Shown here in pieces: positions 36,021 through 44,383 of a stretch of DNA of 64,000 bases (the stretch's first letter is position 1; the number at the start of each line of letters is the position of its first letter). The notes beneath the pieces are model-generated. The model ran no database searches. It was not told the DNA's origin and was given only the letters and a program-made list of their open reading frames with translations. The position numbers were made by a program, and so were the translations under genes. The stretch comes from UBA6623 sp965217195 (GTDB lineage: Bacteria; Acidobacteriota; Terriglobia; Bryobacterales; UBA6623), in contig CBDCHL010000005.1 in assembly GCA_965217195.1 (NCBI GenBank), forward strand, positions 744,001 through 808,000, written 5' to 3'.

Positions 36021-36821
36021 ATGGTAACCGATGCCCAGATCCAAGCAAATCGCGAAAACGCGAAAAAATCCACCGGACCTCGCACTCCCGAGGGCAAGGC
36101 CCGCGTCTCGAAGAACGCTCTCAAACACGGCCTACTGGCCCAAGATTCCGTCATCCCCGGCGAAGATCCCGCCGATTTCGACCGTCACCTCACTCTTTAC
36201 GAGGACACCTACAACCCCGCAAACTGCGTCGAAAGAGAACTCGTCCTCCAAATCGCCGACTCGGCGTGGAGAATGCGACGCCTCTCCCGTATCGAAGCCA
36301 CCGTCATGACCGCCGGGATCGAAAGGACCCGCGTTCATCAACAAACATACCGCCCAGAGCGCATGCGGGAAGGACACGAAGGCGAGCTCCAACTGCTGGG
36401 CGCATCCATGCTCAGCGGGACGAAATTCCTCAACGACCTCGCCCGCTACGACGGCCACCTCAACCGCCGCTTCTACCGAGCCGTCGAGCTCATGATGAAA
36501 ATCCGCCGCGAGGAAGCAAAATCCCGCCGGCCGCGCCCGGGCCGCCACCCCGCCAACGGCTTCGCCGTCTACCGCTTTCCCGAGGACGGGTCTGATCCAA
36601 CAGCGGAGTACGTCTCTAAGCCTGCCCAAGCAGAGCACCCAGCCGGCCCACAACCACAAGCCCCATCAAATCAATCAAGTAGCAAAGCGAGGACAACCAA
36701 GAAACAGCGGAACAAACCCAAGTCCGCCACCCGAGAACCCCGCCAAAACCGCGAAACCATCCGCGATCTCCGCCGTCGTCTCACCCAACTCGCGGGCCTG
36801 GGAGACGATTTGCAGCCCTAG
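36021..36821 (+). CDS. Unknown protein of a multi-copy type with an STGPRTPEGKA motif
   Basis: 266 residues from ATG 36021, with AAAGAGGT upstream. The N-terminus QIQANRENAKKSTGPRTPEG followed by KARVSKNALKHGLLA is a signature I have seen in many copies in Acidobacteria and Planctomycetes genomes. The middle is helical (ELVLQIADSAWRMRRLSRIE, KFLNDLARYDGHLNRRFYRA), and the tail is Pro/Gln/Lys-rich and probably disordered. No enzymatic motif. Multi-copy occurrence and an isolated place between repeats fit a mobile or repeat-associated gene, but the function is unknown. Confidence 0.7.
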   Translation: MVTDAQIQANRENAKKSTGPRTPEGKARVSKNALKHGLLAQDSVIPGEDPADFDRHLTLYEDTYNPANCVERELVLQIADSAWRMRRLSRIEATVMTAGIERTRVHQQTYRPERMREGHEGELQLLGASMLSGTKFLNDLARYDGHLNRRFYRAVELMMKIRREEAKSRRPRPGRHPANGFAVYRFPEDGSDPTAEYVSKPAQAEHPAGPQPQAPSNQSSSKARTTKKQRNKPKSATREPRQNRETIRDLRRRLTQLAGLGDDLQP

Positions 36822-36967
36822 CCACTGCCCACCACCAAACGAAAGAGTACCCTCAAGGCAAAACCTCGCCCGCGCACACTCGCGAAAACTCCTCCCTTTG
36901 GGACGCAACAAAACGAACCCGCCGACCTTCAACTGATCGCCCACCTGAAGCGACGGGAAACCGCGGG

Positions 36968-37567
36968 TCAAGTCTCGCGTTCCCGAACCATCTGCTCCAG
37001 CGCGACGCGCGGACAAATTTGATTGTGAATGTAATCGACGAGGTTGGTTCCCAGCCGACGGAGTCTCTTCTCAGCCGCCGGATCCAGGCACGCGCCCTGC
37101 TCGTCAAACACCTTGTGGACGTTGGCGATCGAGACCGGCCCCGGCAAGACGATCGCCCCCACGTGCGAACAAACGCTGCGGAGATGCTCCAGCGACTTGA
37201 TCGCGCCGATGGCGCCGGCCGCAACGCCCAACAAGGCGATCGGCTTGCCGCTCAGAACCGACGGATAACCCAGCTGTTCGATGAAAAGCTTAATCACGCT
37301 GCTGTAGCTGCCGTGATATTCCGGCGTCGCCAACACAACTCCGGTCGCCTCGGTTACCTGGGCCTGGAGGGCCTCCATCGTCGAGCGATCTTGCGCCGTT
37401 CCCGGCAGCTGCATTTCCAGTTGCGCCGGGTCGACGATCTCGACGGTGATGTCTTTGTGGGAGCGGATCTCGTCAGCAACGTAGGCAAGGGCCTTGGCGG
37501 TCTGGTTTCCCGGGCGCACGCTGCCGCCGGCACAAAGAATCCTGATTCCGCCCGAGGTTGACGCCAT
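36968..37567 (-). CDS. NADPH-dependent FMN reductase family protein
   Basis: 199 residues, flavodoxin-like. RILCAGGSVRPGNQTAKALA binds FMN phosphate; ATGVVLATPEYHGSYSSVIK is the family's T/PEYNxSxPgxLKN region; GKPIALLGVAAGAIGAIKSL is the next conserved block. Reduces FMN, quinones, azo compounds or chromate in related proteins; the physiological substrate here is unknown. AAGGGAATGATCC lies before the ATG at 37567. Confidence 0.88.
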   Translation of the reverse strand: MASTSGGIRILCAGGSVRPGNQTAKALAYVADEIRSHKDITVEIVDPAQLEMQLPGTAQDRSTMEALQAQVTEATGVVLATPEYHGSYSSVIKLFIEQLGYPSVLSGKPIALLGVAAGAIGAIKSLEHLRSVCSHVGAIVLPGPVSIANVHKVFDEQGACLDPAAEKRLRRLGTNLVDYIHNQICPRVALEQMVRERET

Positions 37568-37670
37568 GGATCATTCCCTTAGAATTAGTTCACCGCACCG
37601 TCTCGGCGGCGTAAGGCTCTGCCCGCGTTGCCTGCGCTTCGGCTGGTTGCAGGGCCGCGGACCACCCCGC

Positions 37671-38051
37671 CTAGTTGTCGTGGTAATACACAAACTCGAG
37701 CACGTGGCCGTCCGGATCTCGGCAAAAGATCTGATCTATCCCCAAGTTGCTGTTACCGCCCGCGCCGTATTCGATGCCGTTGTCATCGAGGGTCTTCTTA
37801 ACCGCCTCAATGTCGCGAACCTCAATCGCCACGTGGTCGGAGCGACCCAGTCGACCGGTGCCGTCTTCGGTGTCCGAAGACTCGGCGATCAGATGAAGCT
37901 GCCGGTCGCCGATCGCATACCAAGCACCCGAGAATTGGAAGCCGGGCCTCTCGATTTCAGGCAAGCCCAACACTCCGCCGAAGAACCGCTTCGAGACTTC
38001 AAGATCGCGGATCGCAAAAGACACGTGATGCAGTTTGACAAGATCGATCAT
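37671..38051 (-). CDS. VOC family (glyoxalase/dioxygenase fold) protein
   Basis: 126 residues, one VOC module pair: VKLHHVSFAIRDLEVSKRFF (metal His at the start), GAWYAIGDRQLHLIAES, RSDHVAIEVRDIEAVKKTLD, and IFCRDPDGHVLEFVYY with the C-terminal Glu. ATG 38051 is preceded by GGGAGGCCGGC. Could be a glyoxalase, fosfomycin-resistance-like enzyme or extradiol-type protein; the substrate is unassigned. Same strand as the FMN reductase, 103 bases away. Confidence 0.88.
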   Translation of the reverse strand: MIDLVKLHHVSFAIRDLEVSKRFFGGVLGLPEIERPGFQFSGAWYAIGDRQLHLIAESSDTEDGTGRLGRSDHVAIEVRDIEAVKKTLDDNGIEYGAGGNSNLGIDQIFCRDPDGHVLEFVYYHDN

Positions 38052-38461
38052 GCCGGCCTCCCGAGCAACCTCGTCGCCCGACCTCACAGCATAGCCGTTG
38101 CACCAAGAGAGCCGCAAACCAATCAGCCCCTACAGCCAACGGGTGCCGTCATGATGCTAATGAAAAAGTCTTCGCCACAAGGTCGACGTCCCCGACGGGC
38201 AGATCTGCTCTGACGATCAACAAAGGCGGCAGCGGGCTCTCGATGTTGCGGGGCGCTTTTCCCGGGCTCCGACGACGGCAGTCTGGAACACGACCGCCAC
38301 CTTGGCGAGGCGTTTCGCGATAAAGCCGACACGAACTCGCGCGACCCGGCCGTAGGTGATCTGACCGGTTCTTCCGACCCGCTTTGATAAGGGGTTTCGC
38401 GGTCCCACACGGGCGAACTCGACATGGCGGTTAGTCTTCCGGACATTGATAAGGTAGGGGT
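38052..38461. other. 410-bp gap, divergent promoter region
   Basis: No gene recognised. It separates the VOC gene from the methyltransferase pair and should contain the promoters of both; none is clear enough to mark. Confidence 0.4.
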
Positions 38462-39913
38462 ATGACCCCCGAACAGGTCAGCGCGGTAGTGAATGAGATC
38501 CGCGAACGGGTCAAGGAGCGGCACGAAAAAACGGTCCCGGCGCTGCCTGACTTCAGACTTCCGGCATTGGATCCTCTCGCTCAGGCGCGCGATGCCGCCG
38601 AGGGAACAGTTGCTGCAATCGGGACTGTCAACCCGCGGCCCCCGGGGGTTGTCAACAGCCTGATTCAAGCCGCAAAGCGCCGCGTCGCTCGCGCGCTCAA
38701 CTGGTTCGTTCGCGACCAAGTTGACTTCAATCAAGCGGTCCTTCGACACATGGACAAGCAGTTGGAGGTCGCCATCGAGCAAAACTATGCCATTCTCCGC
38801 GTTGCCAAGACGGTTGGCGTCCCCGAATCGGAGCTGAAGGATCTGCGCAGCCAAGTGGACCAAATGCTCGACCACTGGAAGGAGTGGCGCCCGGCGCTCG
38901 AAGAAAAGCTCACGCGATCGGAGATTGAGTTGCTCCATAGTGTTCGCGAAATCGAGGAAGGTGCTCGAGAACGCGCGGCGGCGTTCGAGGATCGAGCCGC
39001 CGCTCGGCATCAGGACTATCTCCAAGCTGTCGCAAGGGCGCAGACCGAATACACGGAGGCTCTCGAACGTGCGAACCACGAGATACAAGCCCGTTTCTGG
39101 AAGGATGTAGAGACATTCAAGACGGACCAGGACCGGCTTGTGCACACCGAACTGCGGCTGATACGCCAAAGAGCCGCGGCGCATCCCCAAAACGCCGCCG
39201 CCCAACCCGAGGCGGCGCTGCCGCCGAAACTCGGCGACGGCCGTTCGATCTCTCAATCAACCGGCTTCGACTATGGCCGCTTCGAAGAACGGTTTCGTGG
39301 TGACGACAATTATGTCAAGCAATCACAGTTGTTTTACCTGCCTTACTTCAAGGATTGCCGTAATATTGTCGATCTCGGGTGCGGGCGCGGAGAGTTCCTT
39401 GAGTTAGCCGGGGCCCAAGGTATTGCCGCAGTCGGAGTCGACTCGAACCCAGAAGCCGTTGCCGCCTGCAAGGAGAAGGGCCTCGACATTCGGCCCCTGG
39501 ATCTATTTGAGTTCCTCGAACAACAGCCTGACGGCTCGCTGGGTGGCGCCCTCTGCTCGCACGTCATCGAACATCTGCCCGCCGAGCGTCTACCCGAGAT
39601 GATTCGGTTGGTTGCACAAAAGCTCGAAGCTGAAGGCGTCTTCGCCGTGGAAACTCCCAACCCGGGCTGCCTGGCGATCTTCGCCGGCGACTTCTACCTG
39701 GATCCCACTCATCAACGCCCGGTGCCGTCGCAACAATTGCACTTCTACTTCCAGGAGGCCGGCTTTACCGCGATTGAAATTCAAGAGAGACACCCTGCCT
39801 CCGAGGCCTTTCCCGAATTGGCGGCGTTGGACGAGATCGGCCTTCGCGGATTTCGAGGCAAGTTTTTCGGCGGTCTCGATTACGCCGTCGTGGCGCGGAA
39901 GCTAAAGCTCTGA
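38462..39913 (+). CDS. Coiled-coil protein with C-terminal class I SAM methyltransferase
   Basis: 483 residues. The N-terminal 260 residues are mostly helical and charged (PEQVSAVVNEIRERVKERHE; LLHSVREIEEGARERAAAFE; EYTEALERANHEIQARFWKD). The methyltransferase follows from about 280: YVKQSQLFYLPYFKDCRNIV, DLGCGRGEFLELAGAQGIAA (SAM motif I), VGVDSNPEAVAACKEKGLDI, ALCSHVIEHLPAERLPEMIR, and GVFAVETPNPGCLAIFAGDF. Related proteins work in surface-polysaccharide synthesis (O-antigen clusters). AAGGTAGGGGT precedes the ATG. Its stop overlaps the next start (TGATG), so the two are coupled. Confidence 0.88.
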   Translation: MTPEQVSAVVNEIRERVKERHEKTVPALPDFRLPALDPLAQARDAAEGTVAAIGTVNPRPPGVVNSLIQAAKRRVARALNWFVRDQVDFNQAVLRHMDKQLEVAIEQNYAILRVAKTVGVPESELKDLRSQVDQMLDHWKEWRPALEEKLTRSEIELLHSVREIEEGARERAAAFEDRAAARHQDYLQAVARAQTEYTEALERANHEIQARFWKDVETFKTDQDRLVHTELRLIRQRAAAHPQNAAAQPEAALPPKLGDGRSISQSTGFDYGRFEERFRGDDNYVKQSQLFYLPYFKDCRNIVDLGCGRGEFLELAGAQGIAAVGVDSNPEAVAACKEKGLDIRPLDLFEFLEQQPDGSLGGALCSHVIEHLPAERLPEMIRLVAQKLEAEGVFAVETPNPGCLAIFAGDFYLDPTHQRPVPSQQLHFYFQEAGFTAIEIQERHPASEAFPELAALDEIGLRGFRGKFFGGLDYAVVARKLKL

Positions 39914-41118
39914 TGGAATTCACCGGAGAGCGGGTCGTTCCGGGGCAAACGGACCCCGACCTTCTAAATGAACACGTGGCCCGGTACGGCTTCGCCGAGT
40001 CCCTCGTGAGCGAAAGACGCGTTCTCGACGCCGGGTGCGGCGTGGGGTACGGCGCCGAGCGTTTGGCCCGCCGCGCGGCGTCCGTCACAGCGCTCGACAT
40101 CGCCTCCGCGCCGCTGTACGAAAGCCGCACGAAATACGGCGCCGGGACCGTCAGTCAGTGCCAAGGCGACTGTGCCTGGTTGCCCTTTCGTTCGGGATCG
40201 TTCGAGGTGGTCGTTGCCTTCGAGGCGATCGAACACTTGCAGGATCCCGGGGCGTTTCTCGACGAGGCTGCGCGCGTCTTGGTTCCTTCGGGACAGCTGA
40301 TCGTTTCGACACCTAATCGAGACTACTACGCCGAGTCGCGCACGGAACCCAATCCTTTCCACATTCGGGAGTTCAACTACAACGAGTTTCGTGAAGAGCT
40401 GGAGCAGCGGTTTCCGCATGTGACGCTATTCCTTGAAAACCACAACAACGCCATTACCTTCACGCCGCTCGAAGTCAAAGGGGTGAGAACCACGCTCGAG
40501 CCGGCCGTCCCCGAACCGGCGCAAGCGCATTTCTTCGTGGCCGTCTGCTCGCGGCAGCCGCTCTATGGCTCGCCTGCGTTCGTCTATTTACCACAATCCG
40601 GCAACGTTCTGAGGGATCGCGAGAAGCACATTCACTTGCTCAGAGACGAAGTGATGCAGAAGGAGAAATGGCTGGTCCAGGCGACGGATGAGCTGAAAGA
40701 ACTCGACGAGATCTACCGCAAAGAACAGCTTGAAGCGCAAGAAGCGATCACAACCCTCGAAAATGAGAACGAGGAGAAGATCCGATGGGCCGAGGAAATC
40801 GAAGAACGTTACACCAGCGAGTTGGCCGAGCGAACTAAATGGGCTGAGTCCCTTGAAGAGGACGTCACAGAAGCGCGCGGCAACTTCGCGCGGCTTGAAG
40901 CCGAGCGCAACGAGATCGTCGGGAAGTTGAAGGGTTTGTGGGACGACGCCGAGGCTCAGGTCACCGAAAGGACCGAATGGGCTCGACGGCTGGACCGAGA
41001 GCTGAAAGAAGCCCACGAACAACTGGCGAAGATCTACGCCTCTCCGGCCTATCGTCTGGGCAGGCGTGTGGGCCTGGCGCCGTTGCCGCCCGCGCCGCAA
41101 AGCGAGTCCGAAGAATAG
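39913..41118 (+). CDS. Class I SAM methyltransferase with C-terminal coiled coil
   Basis: 401 residues. The methyltransferase comes first: GERVVPGQTDPDLLNEHVAR, RRVLDAGCGVGYGAERLARR (motif I), CQGDCAWLPFRSGSFEVVVA, FEAIEHLQDPGAFLDEAARV and GQLIVSTPNRDYYAESRTEP. A coiled coil from about 230 to 385 follows (DREKHIHLLRDEVMQKEKWL, KIRWAEEIEERYTSELAERT), ending SPAYRLGRRVGL, a tail common in glycosyltransferase-associated proteins. The domain order is the reverse of the gene it overlaps by one base. Likely partners in methylating or capping a surface glycan. Confidence 0.88.
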   Translation: MEFTGERVVPGQTDPDLLNEHVARYGFAESLVSERRVLDAGCGVGYGAERLARRAASVTALDIASAPLYESRTKYGAGTVSQCQGDCAWLPFRSGSFEVVVAFEAIEHLQDPGAFLDEAARVLVPSGQLIVSTPNRDYYAESRTEPNPFHIREFNYNEFREELEQRFPHVTLFLENHNNAITFTPLEVKGVRTTLEPAVPEPAQAHFFVAVCSRQPLYGSPAFVYLPQSGNVLRDREKHIHLLRDEVMQKEKWLVQATDELKELDEIYRKEQLEAQEAITTLENENEEKIRWAEEIEERYTSELAERTKWAESLEEDVTEARGNFARLEAERNEIVGKLKGLWDDAEAQVTERTEWARRLDRELKEAHEQLAKIYASPAYRLGRRVGLAPLPPAPQSESEE

Positions 41119-41219
41119 GGGAGGGGTAAGCCCATCGGAGGGCACGCGGTAGAAGCGGAGCCTGGTACGCCTAGGAGAGGCTGGGCGCTTGTCGGCTCGC
41201 GCGGATCCCGATTGCGATC

Positions 41220-42218
41220 ATGACCGCGACAGTCCGCAAAAGGATACCTGCAAACCTTGTTCCTAAACGCTTGGAACACGGTCCCGGAGACAAGGGATTG
41301 TGCCCCCGCACGGCTGCTGCCGTCACCGACACGACGCGCCTCCGTCGCACGCCTCGTGTCCATTCGCTCTGTTATCTCATGGCGGCCTGCCTCGTGCTCG
41401 CCGCCGGTTGTGGCGGGAAGAAGCGCGTCAAGCTGCCTCCGCCCATCCCCGCCAAGGAGGGTTGGACGCAAGAGGGCATGGCCAGTTGGTACGGCCGCCC
41501 CTATCACGGACGCCGGACCAGCAACGGGGAACGCTACGACATGAACAAGATTTCGGCGGCCCATAAGCGTCTACCGTTCGACACCTGGGTCCGCGTCACT
41601 AATCTCAAGAACAAGAAGACCGTCGATGTGCGTATCAATGATCGCGGCCCCTTCGTGAAGGGCCGCATCATCGATTTGTCGCGGGCAGCCGCGAAGAAGA
41701 TCAACATGATCGGCCCGGGAACCGCCCGCGTAAGGATCAGAGTCGTTGCGATGCCCGGTACGCGGTATCGTCCCGGCCGAAGGAGGCGTCGTGATGAGGT
41801 ATCCGCGGAAGCATCTGCGCCTGCGTCGCCACCCTCGCCGCCGGCACAAACACCCGATCCCGACCAGCCTTCGAAGAGCTTTCCGACACCCAAGCCGCGG
41901 CGGGATCGTTCCAGCGAGGAATTGGAATCCGAGGGCAACCCTTGCGTGGGTACCACCTATTTCGGCGTTCAAGTTGGGGCGTTCGCTGTGATCGAAAATG
42001 CCGAGTTGCTGAGTGACAAGATGACCGAGCGCCACAGCGACAACGTCACCTCTCGAGTCGTCGAAAGCCGGCTCGCCGAGGGCACTCGCTACCGAGTCGT
42101 TGTCGGCCGCTTCGCCGGTCCTACGGCGGCGCGGCAGCTGAAGCAGCAGTTGCAAGACGACGGCGTAAACGGATTCGTCAGCGAATTCGAGGAATTGCCG
42201 CCGCCCGATTGCCTATAA
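41220..42218 (+). CDS. rlpA: RlpA-like lipoprotein with SPOR domain
   Basis: Septal or cell-wall lytic transglycosylase-type protein. A lipobox LVLAAGC (Cys about residue 64) is preceded by RRTPRVHSLCYLMAACLV. The double-psi beta barrel of RlpA spans about 85-165: GMASWYGRPYHGRRTSNGER, AAHKRLPFDTWVRVTNLKN, VDVRINDRGPFVKGRIIDLS with the catalytic-type Asp. A Pro-rich linker and a SPOR domain (YFGVQVGAFAVIENAELLSD; YRVVVGRFAGPTAARQLK) close it. ATG 41220 leaves an unusually long leader. TTG 41298, after GGAGACAAGGGA, or ATG 41379 may be the real start. Confidence 0.88.
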   Translation: MTATVRKRIPANLVPKRLEHGPGDKGLCPRTAAAVTDTTRLRRTPRVHSLCYLMAACLVLAAGCGGKKRVKLPPPIPAKEGWTQEGMASWYGRPYHGRRTSNGERYDMNKISAAHKRLPFDTWVRVTNLKNKKTVDVRINDRGPFVKGRIIDLSRAAAKKINMIGPGTARVRIRVVAMPGTRYRPGRRRRRDEVSAEASAPASPPSPPAQTPDPDQPSKSFPTPKPRRDRSSEELESEGNPCVGTTYFGVQVGAFAVIENAELLSDKMTERHSDNVTSRVVESRLAEGTRYRVVVGRFAGPTAARQLKQQLQDDGVNGFVSEFEELPPPDCL

Positions 42219-42295
42219 TGAGCGATTACTGGTCATTCTCGGGAAGTGAACATCTGTTACCGTCAGGAATACTGCTAATCGCCTGACCATTCTCA

Positions 42296-43291
42296 GTGCA
42301 ACAGCGCCTGCTGTTCGACAACGCGGTCAGCGACTTTGGACTGATAGGCCGTTCCCCTCAGATCCACCGCGTCCTGCGAACTATTCGTAAACTGCACAAC
42401 GATTCGTCGACCGTGCTGATCACGGGAGAGAGCGGTGTCGGCAAGGAGCTTGTCGCGCGGGCGGTCCACTCCGTCTCGTCATTGGCGCATCAGAAGTTTC
42501 TGCCTGTCGATTCGGCTTCGTTGGTCGGCTCGCTCATGGAAAGCGAGCTTTTCGGCCACACCAAAGGCGCGTTCACCGGCGCGACTCGCGACAAGTCGGG
42601 TCTGGTGCGGGCGGCCGAAGGCGGCACGCTTTTCCTCGATGAGATCGGTGAATTGAGCCCCGACTTGCAGGCCAAATTGCTGCGGCTGTTGCAGGAGAAG
42701 GAGATTCGCCCGATCGGAGCGACGCGATCCGTTCGAGTCAACGTCCGCATCCTAGCCGCTACGAATCGGGACTTGGTGCAGGAGGTTCGCGCCGGGCGCT
42801 TCCGGAAGGACCTCTACTACAGGCTCTACGTGATCTGCGTGCATATACCGCCTTTGCGTGACCGCCGTCACGACATTCCGATATTGGTGCGGCACTTTCT
42901 CGAGAAGCACTCGGCGGGCCACGTCGTTATGTCCGAACATGCCCTTGAACGTTTGGCGGCCTACGATTGGCCGGGTAATGTGCGCGAGCTGGGGAATGTG
43001 ATCCAGAGTATGGTCGTGTTGAAGTCCGACGCTCTGATTCGCCTGCATGACTTGCCGTCGGCCTTCGTTGAACCGGAAGAACGGTCAGTGAGCATCGAAG
43101 AGGACGGGAAAGTTATTCCACTCGCCGATGTCGAACGGCGGCACATCCTAAACGCCATCGAGTACACGCATGGGGACATGGCCACCGCCGCCAAGCTGCT
43201 GGGCATCGGCAAGACGACCCTCTATCGCAAGCTGAAGCAGTACCGCACCTCGAACGAGCCCAAAGAGACCCAGCAACCGCTTTTCGCCTAG
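42296..43291 (+). CDS. Sigma-54-dependent transcription activator without receiver domain
   Basis: 331 residues from a GTG start. AAA+ core: IHRVLRTIRKLHNDSSTVLI, Walker A GESGVGKE, the sigma-54 contact loop GAFTGA in SELFGHTKGAFTGATRDKSG, Walker B GGTLFLDEIGELSPDLQAKL, and RILAATNRDLVQEVRAGRFR. The C-terminal Fis-type HTH reads HGDMATAAKLLGIGKTTLYR. No N-terminal sensory domain, so activity is probably set by a partner or by amount. Target genes are unknown; no -24/-12 promoter was recognised nearby. Its stop codon falls at the edge of the hairpin element at 43291-43469. Confidence 0.93.
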   Translation: MQQRLLFDNAVSDFGLIGRSPQIHRVLRTIRKLHNDSSTVLITGESGVGKELVARAVHSVSSLAHQKFLPVDSASLVGSLMESELFGHTKGAFTGATRDKSGLVRAAEGGTLFLDEIGELSPDLQAKLLRLLQEKEIRPIGATRSVRVNVRILAATNRDLVQEVRAGRFRKDLYYRLYVICVHIPPLRDRRHDIPILVRHFLEKHSAGHVVMSEHALERLAAYDWPGNVRELGNVIQSMVVLKSDALIRLHDLPSAFVEPEERSVSIEEDGKVIPLADVERRHILNAIEYTHGDMATAAKLLGIGKTTLYRKLKQYRTSNEPKETQQPLFA

Positions 43292-43469
43292 CCTGCACTT
43301 CTCACCACGTGGCGGGGCGAAGTGCGTGAGAGGACTGTCAGTACGAGGCACGGACCGCCTGGCGCGCGGAGGCGTACTTGAACAGTACGGTGAGCACGGC
43401 AGGCAACCGTAACGTAGTAATGACAGGCCTATTGCGTGCTTCGACCGCCAAGTGGTGAGAAATGCAGGC
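43291..43469. mobile_element. 179-bp MITE-like hairpin element flanked by TA
   Basis: Left end GCCTGCACTTCTCACCACGT; right end, read on the other strand, GCCTGCATTTCTCACCACTT. The similarity continues inward (TGGCGG, CGAAG, then AGTGCGTGAGAGGACTGTCA against AGCACGCAATAGGCCTGTCA), giving arms of about 58 bases or more around a central GTACTTGAACAGTAC. TA dinucleotides flank both ends (43289-43290, 43470-43471); the left one is part of the stop codon TAG of the sigma-54 activator. No coding capacity. A non-autonomous element or a large RNA hairpin. Confidence 0.8.
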
Positions 43470-43579
43470 TAGGATCGCCGTCCCGTCCGGACCGACAGTG
43501 TATGGCACAACCCGCGGCGGAAGAGGCCGGCAGTGGTGCGTGATAGAATAAACGATTTCCCAGGCGAGGAGCCGTCATC

Positions 43580-43996
43580 TTGGAACCTGTTCGAGAGATT
43601 CTGCCGGAAGCATTTCGCCGCGAAAGGGGCTTCGGAGCGGAAGAAAACGACCAACTCGTATGCTCCTGTTGGAAGGCAGCCGTGGGTCCGCAGATCGCCG
43701 GATGCACCCGCCCGGTTCGCATCCTGGGTAAACGTCTGATTGTCGATGTCGAGGGTCAGGCGTGGCGACGCGAGTTGGCGTCAATGAGTCGCAGAATCGC
43801 CGATAAGGTTAACCGCGCCGTCGGGTCGGCAGTGCTCGAGGATGTTGACTTCCGGGTCGCCGTCCCACGGCGACATGGTCCGGGCCGCGCGGCGTTGTCT
43901 GCCGGCCCGGCTTTGAACGACGAAGCCGACGCGATTCGCGACCCGAACCTGCGTCGGATCTACCGGCGCTCCAAAGAAAAAGCGTTAGAGAAATGA
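43580..43996 (+). CDS. DUF721 family protein
   Basis: 138 residues from a TTG start with GCGAGGAG 9 bases upstream. Blocks VCSCWKAAVGPQIAGCTRPV, RILGKRLIVDVEGQAWRREL and ASMSRRIADKVNRAV are the DUF721 (DciA-like) fold, a KH-like nucleic-acid-binding domain; in some bacteria the related DciA helps load the replicative helicase. The C-terminus is basic (LRRIYRRSKEKALEK). It overlaps gatC by four bases (ATGA), so the two are translationally coupled. Confidence 0.85.
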   Translation: MEPVREILPEAFRRERGFGAEENDQLVCSCWKAAVGPQIAGCTRPVRILGKRLIVDVEGQAWRRELASMSRRIADKVNRAVGSAVLEDVDFRVAVPRRHGPGRAALSAGPALNDEADAIRDPNLRRIYRRSKEKALEK

Positions 43997-44292
43997 AGAT
44001 CACGGAAAAGGAAGTGCGCTATATCGCGGACCTCGGCAATCTAACCTTGACCGAGGACGAGGTACACAAATACGCCGCGGATTTGGAAGAGATTCTGACG
44101 TACGTCGAGAAGCTGGATGAACTCGACACCTCCGAGGTCGAGCCGATGGCGCAGGTAATCTACGCGGGAAGCGAAACGGGGACGTTGCGGAAAGATGAGC
44201 GTCGCAAGAGTTTCGACCGTGATGTCGTTCTGCGGTCGGCGCCGCAATCGGGCGCGGGCCAGTTCAAGGTTCCCCGCGTGATCGAGCGATAG
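43993..44292 (+). CDS. gatC: Asp-tRNA(Asn)/Glu-tRNA(Gln) amidotransferase subunit C
   Basis: Small stabilising subunit of the GatCAB amidotransferase that makes Gln-tRNA(Gln) and Asn-tRNA(Asn) by transamidation. 99 residues, usual length: EVRYIADLGNLTLTEDEVHK, LEEILTYVEKLDELDTSEVE, PMAQVIYAG, and the C-terminal FKVPRVIE. Overlaps DUF721 and precedes gatA by 91 bases; gatB is not in the window. Confidence 0.95.
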   Translation: MKITEKEVRYIADLGNLTLTEDEVHKYAADLEEILTYVEKLDELDTSEVEPMAQVIYAGSETGTLRKDERRKSFDRDVVLRSAPQSGAGQFKVPRVIER

Positions 44293-44383
44293 GGCGATAG
44301 GATTGCCGACGTCCGCCCTACCGGGCCGGATGGGACGGGCTTCAACTCGCCACGACTCCTTCAACCGGCGGCGTCGGTAAACG

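Noticed and set aside
38123..39256. Minus-strand open frame of 377 codons
   Set aside because: Opposite the first methyltransferase gene over most of its length; no recognisable blocks.
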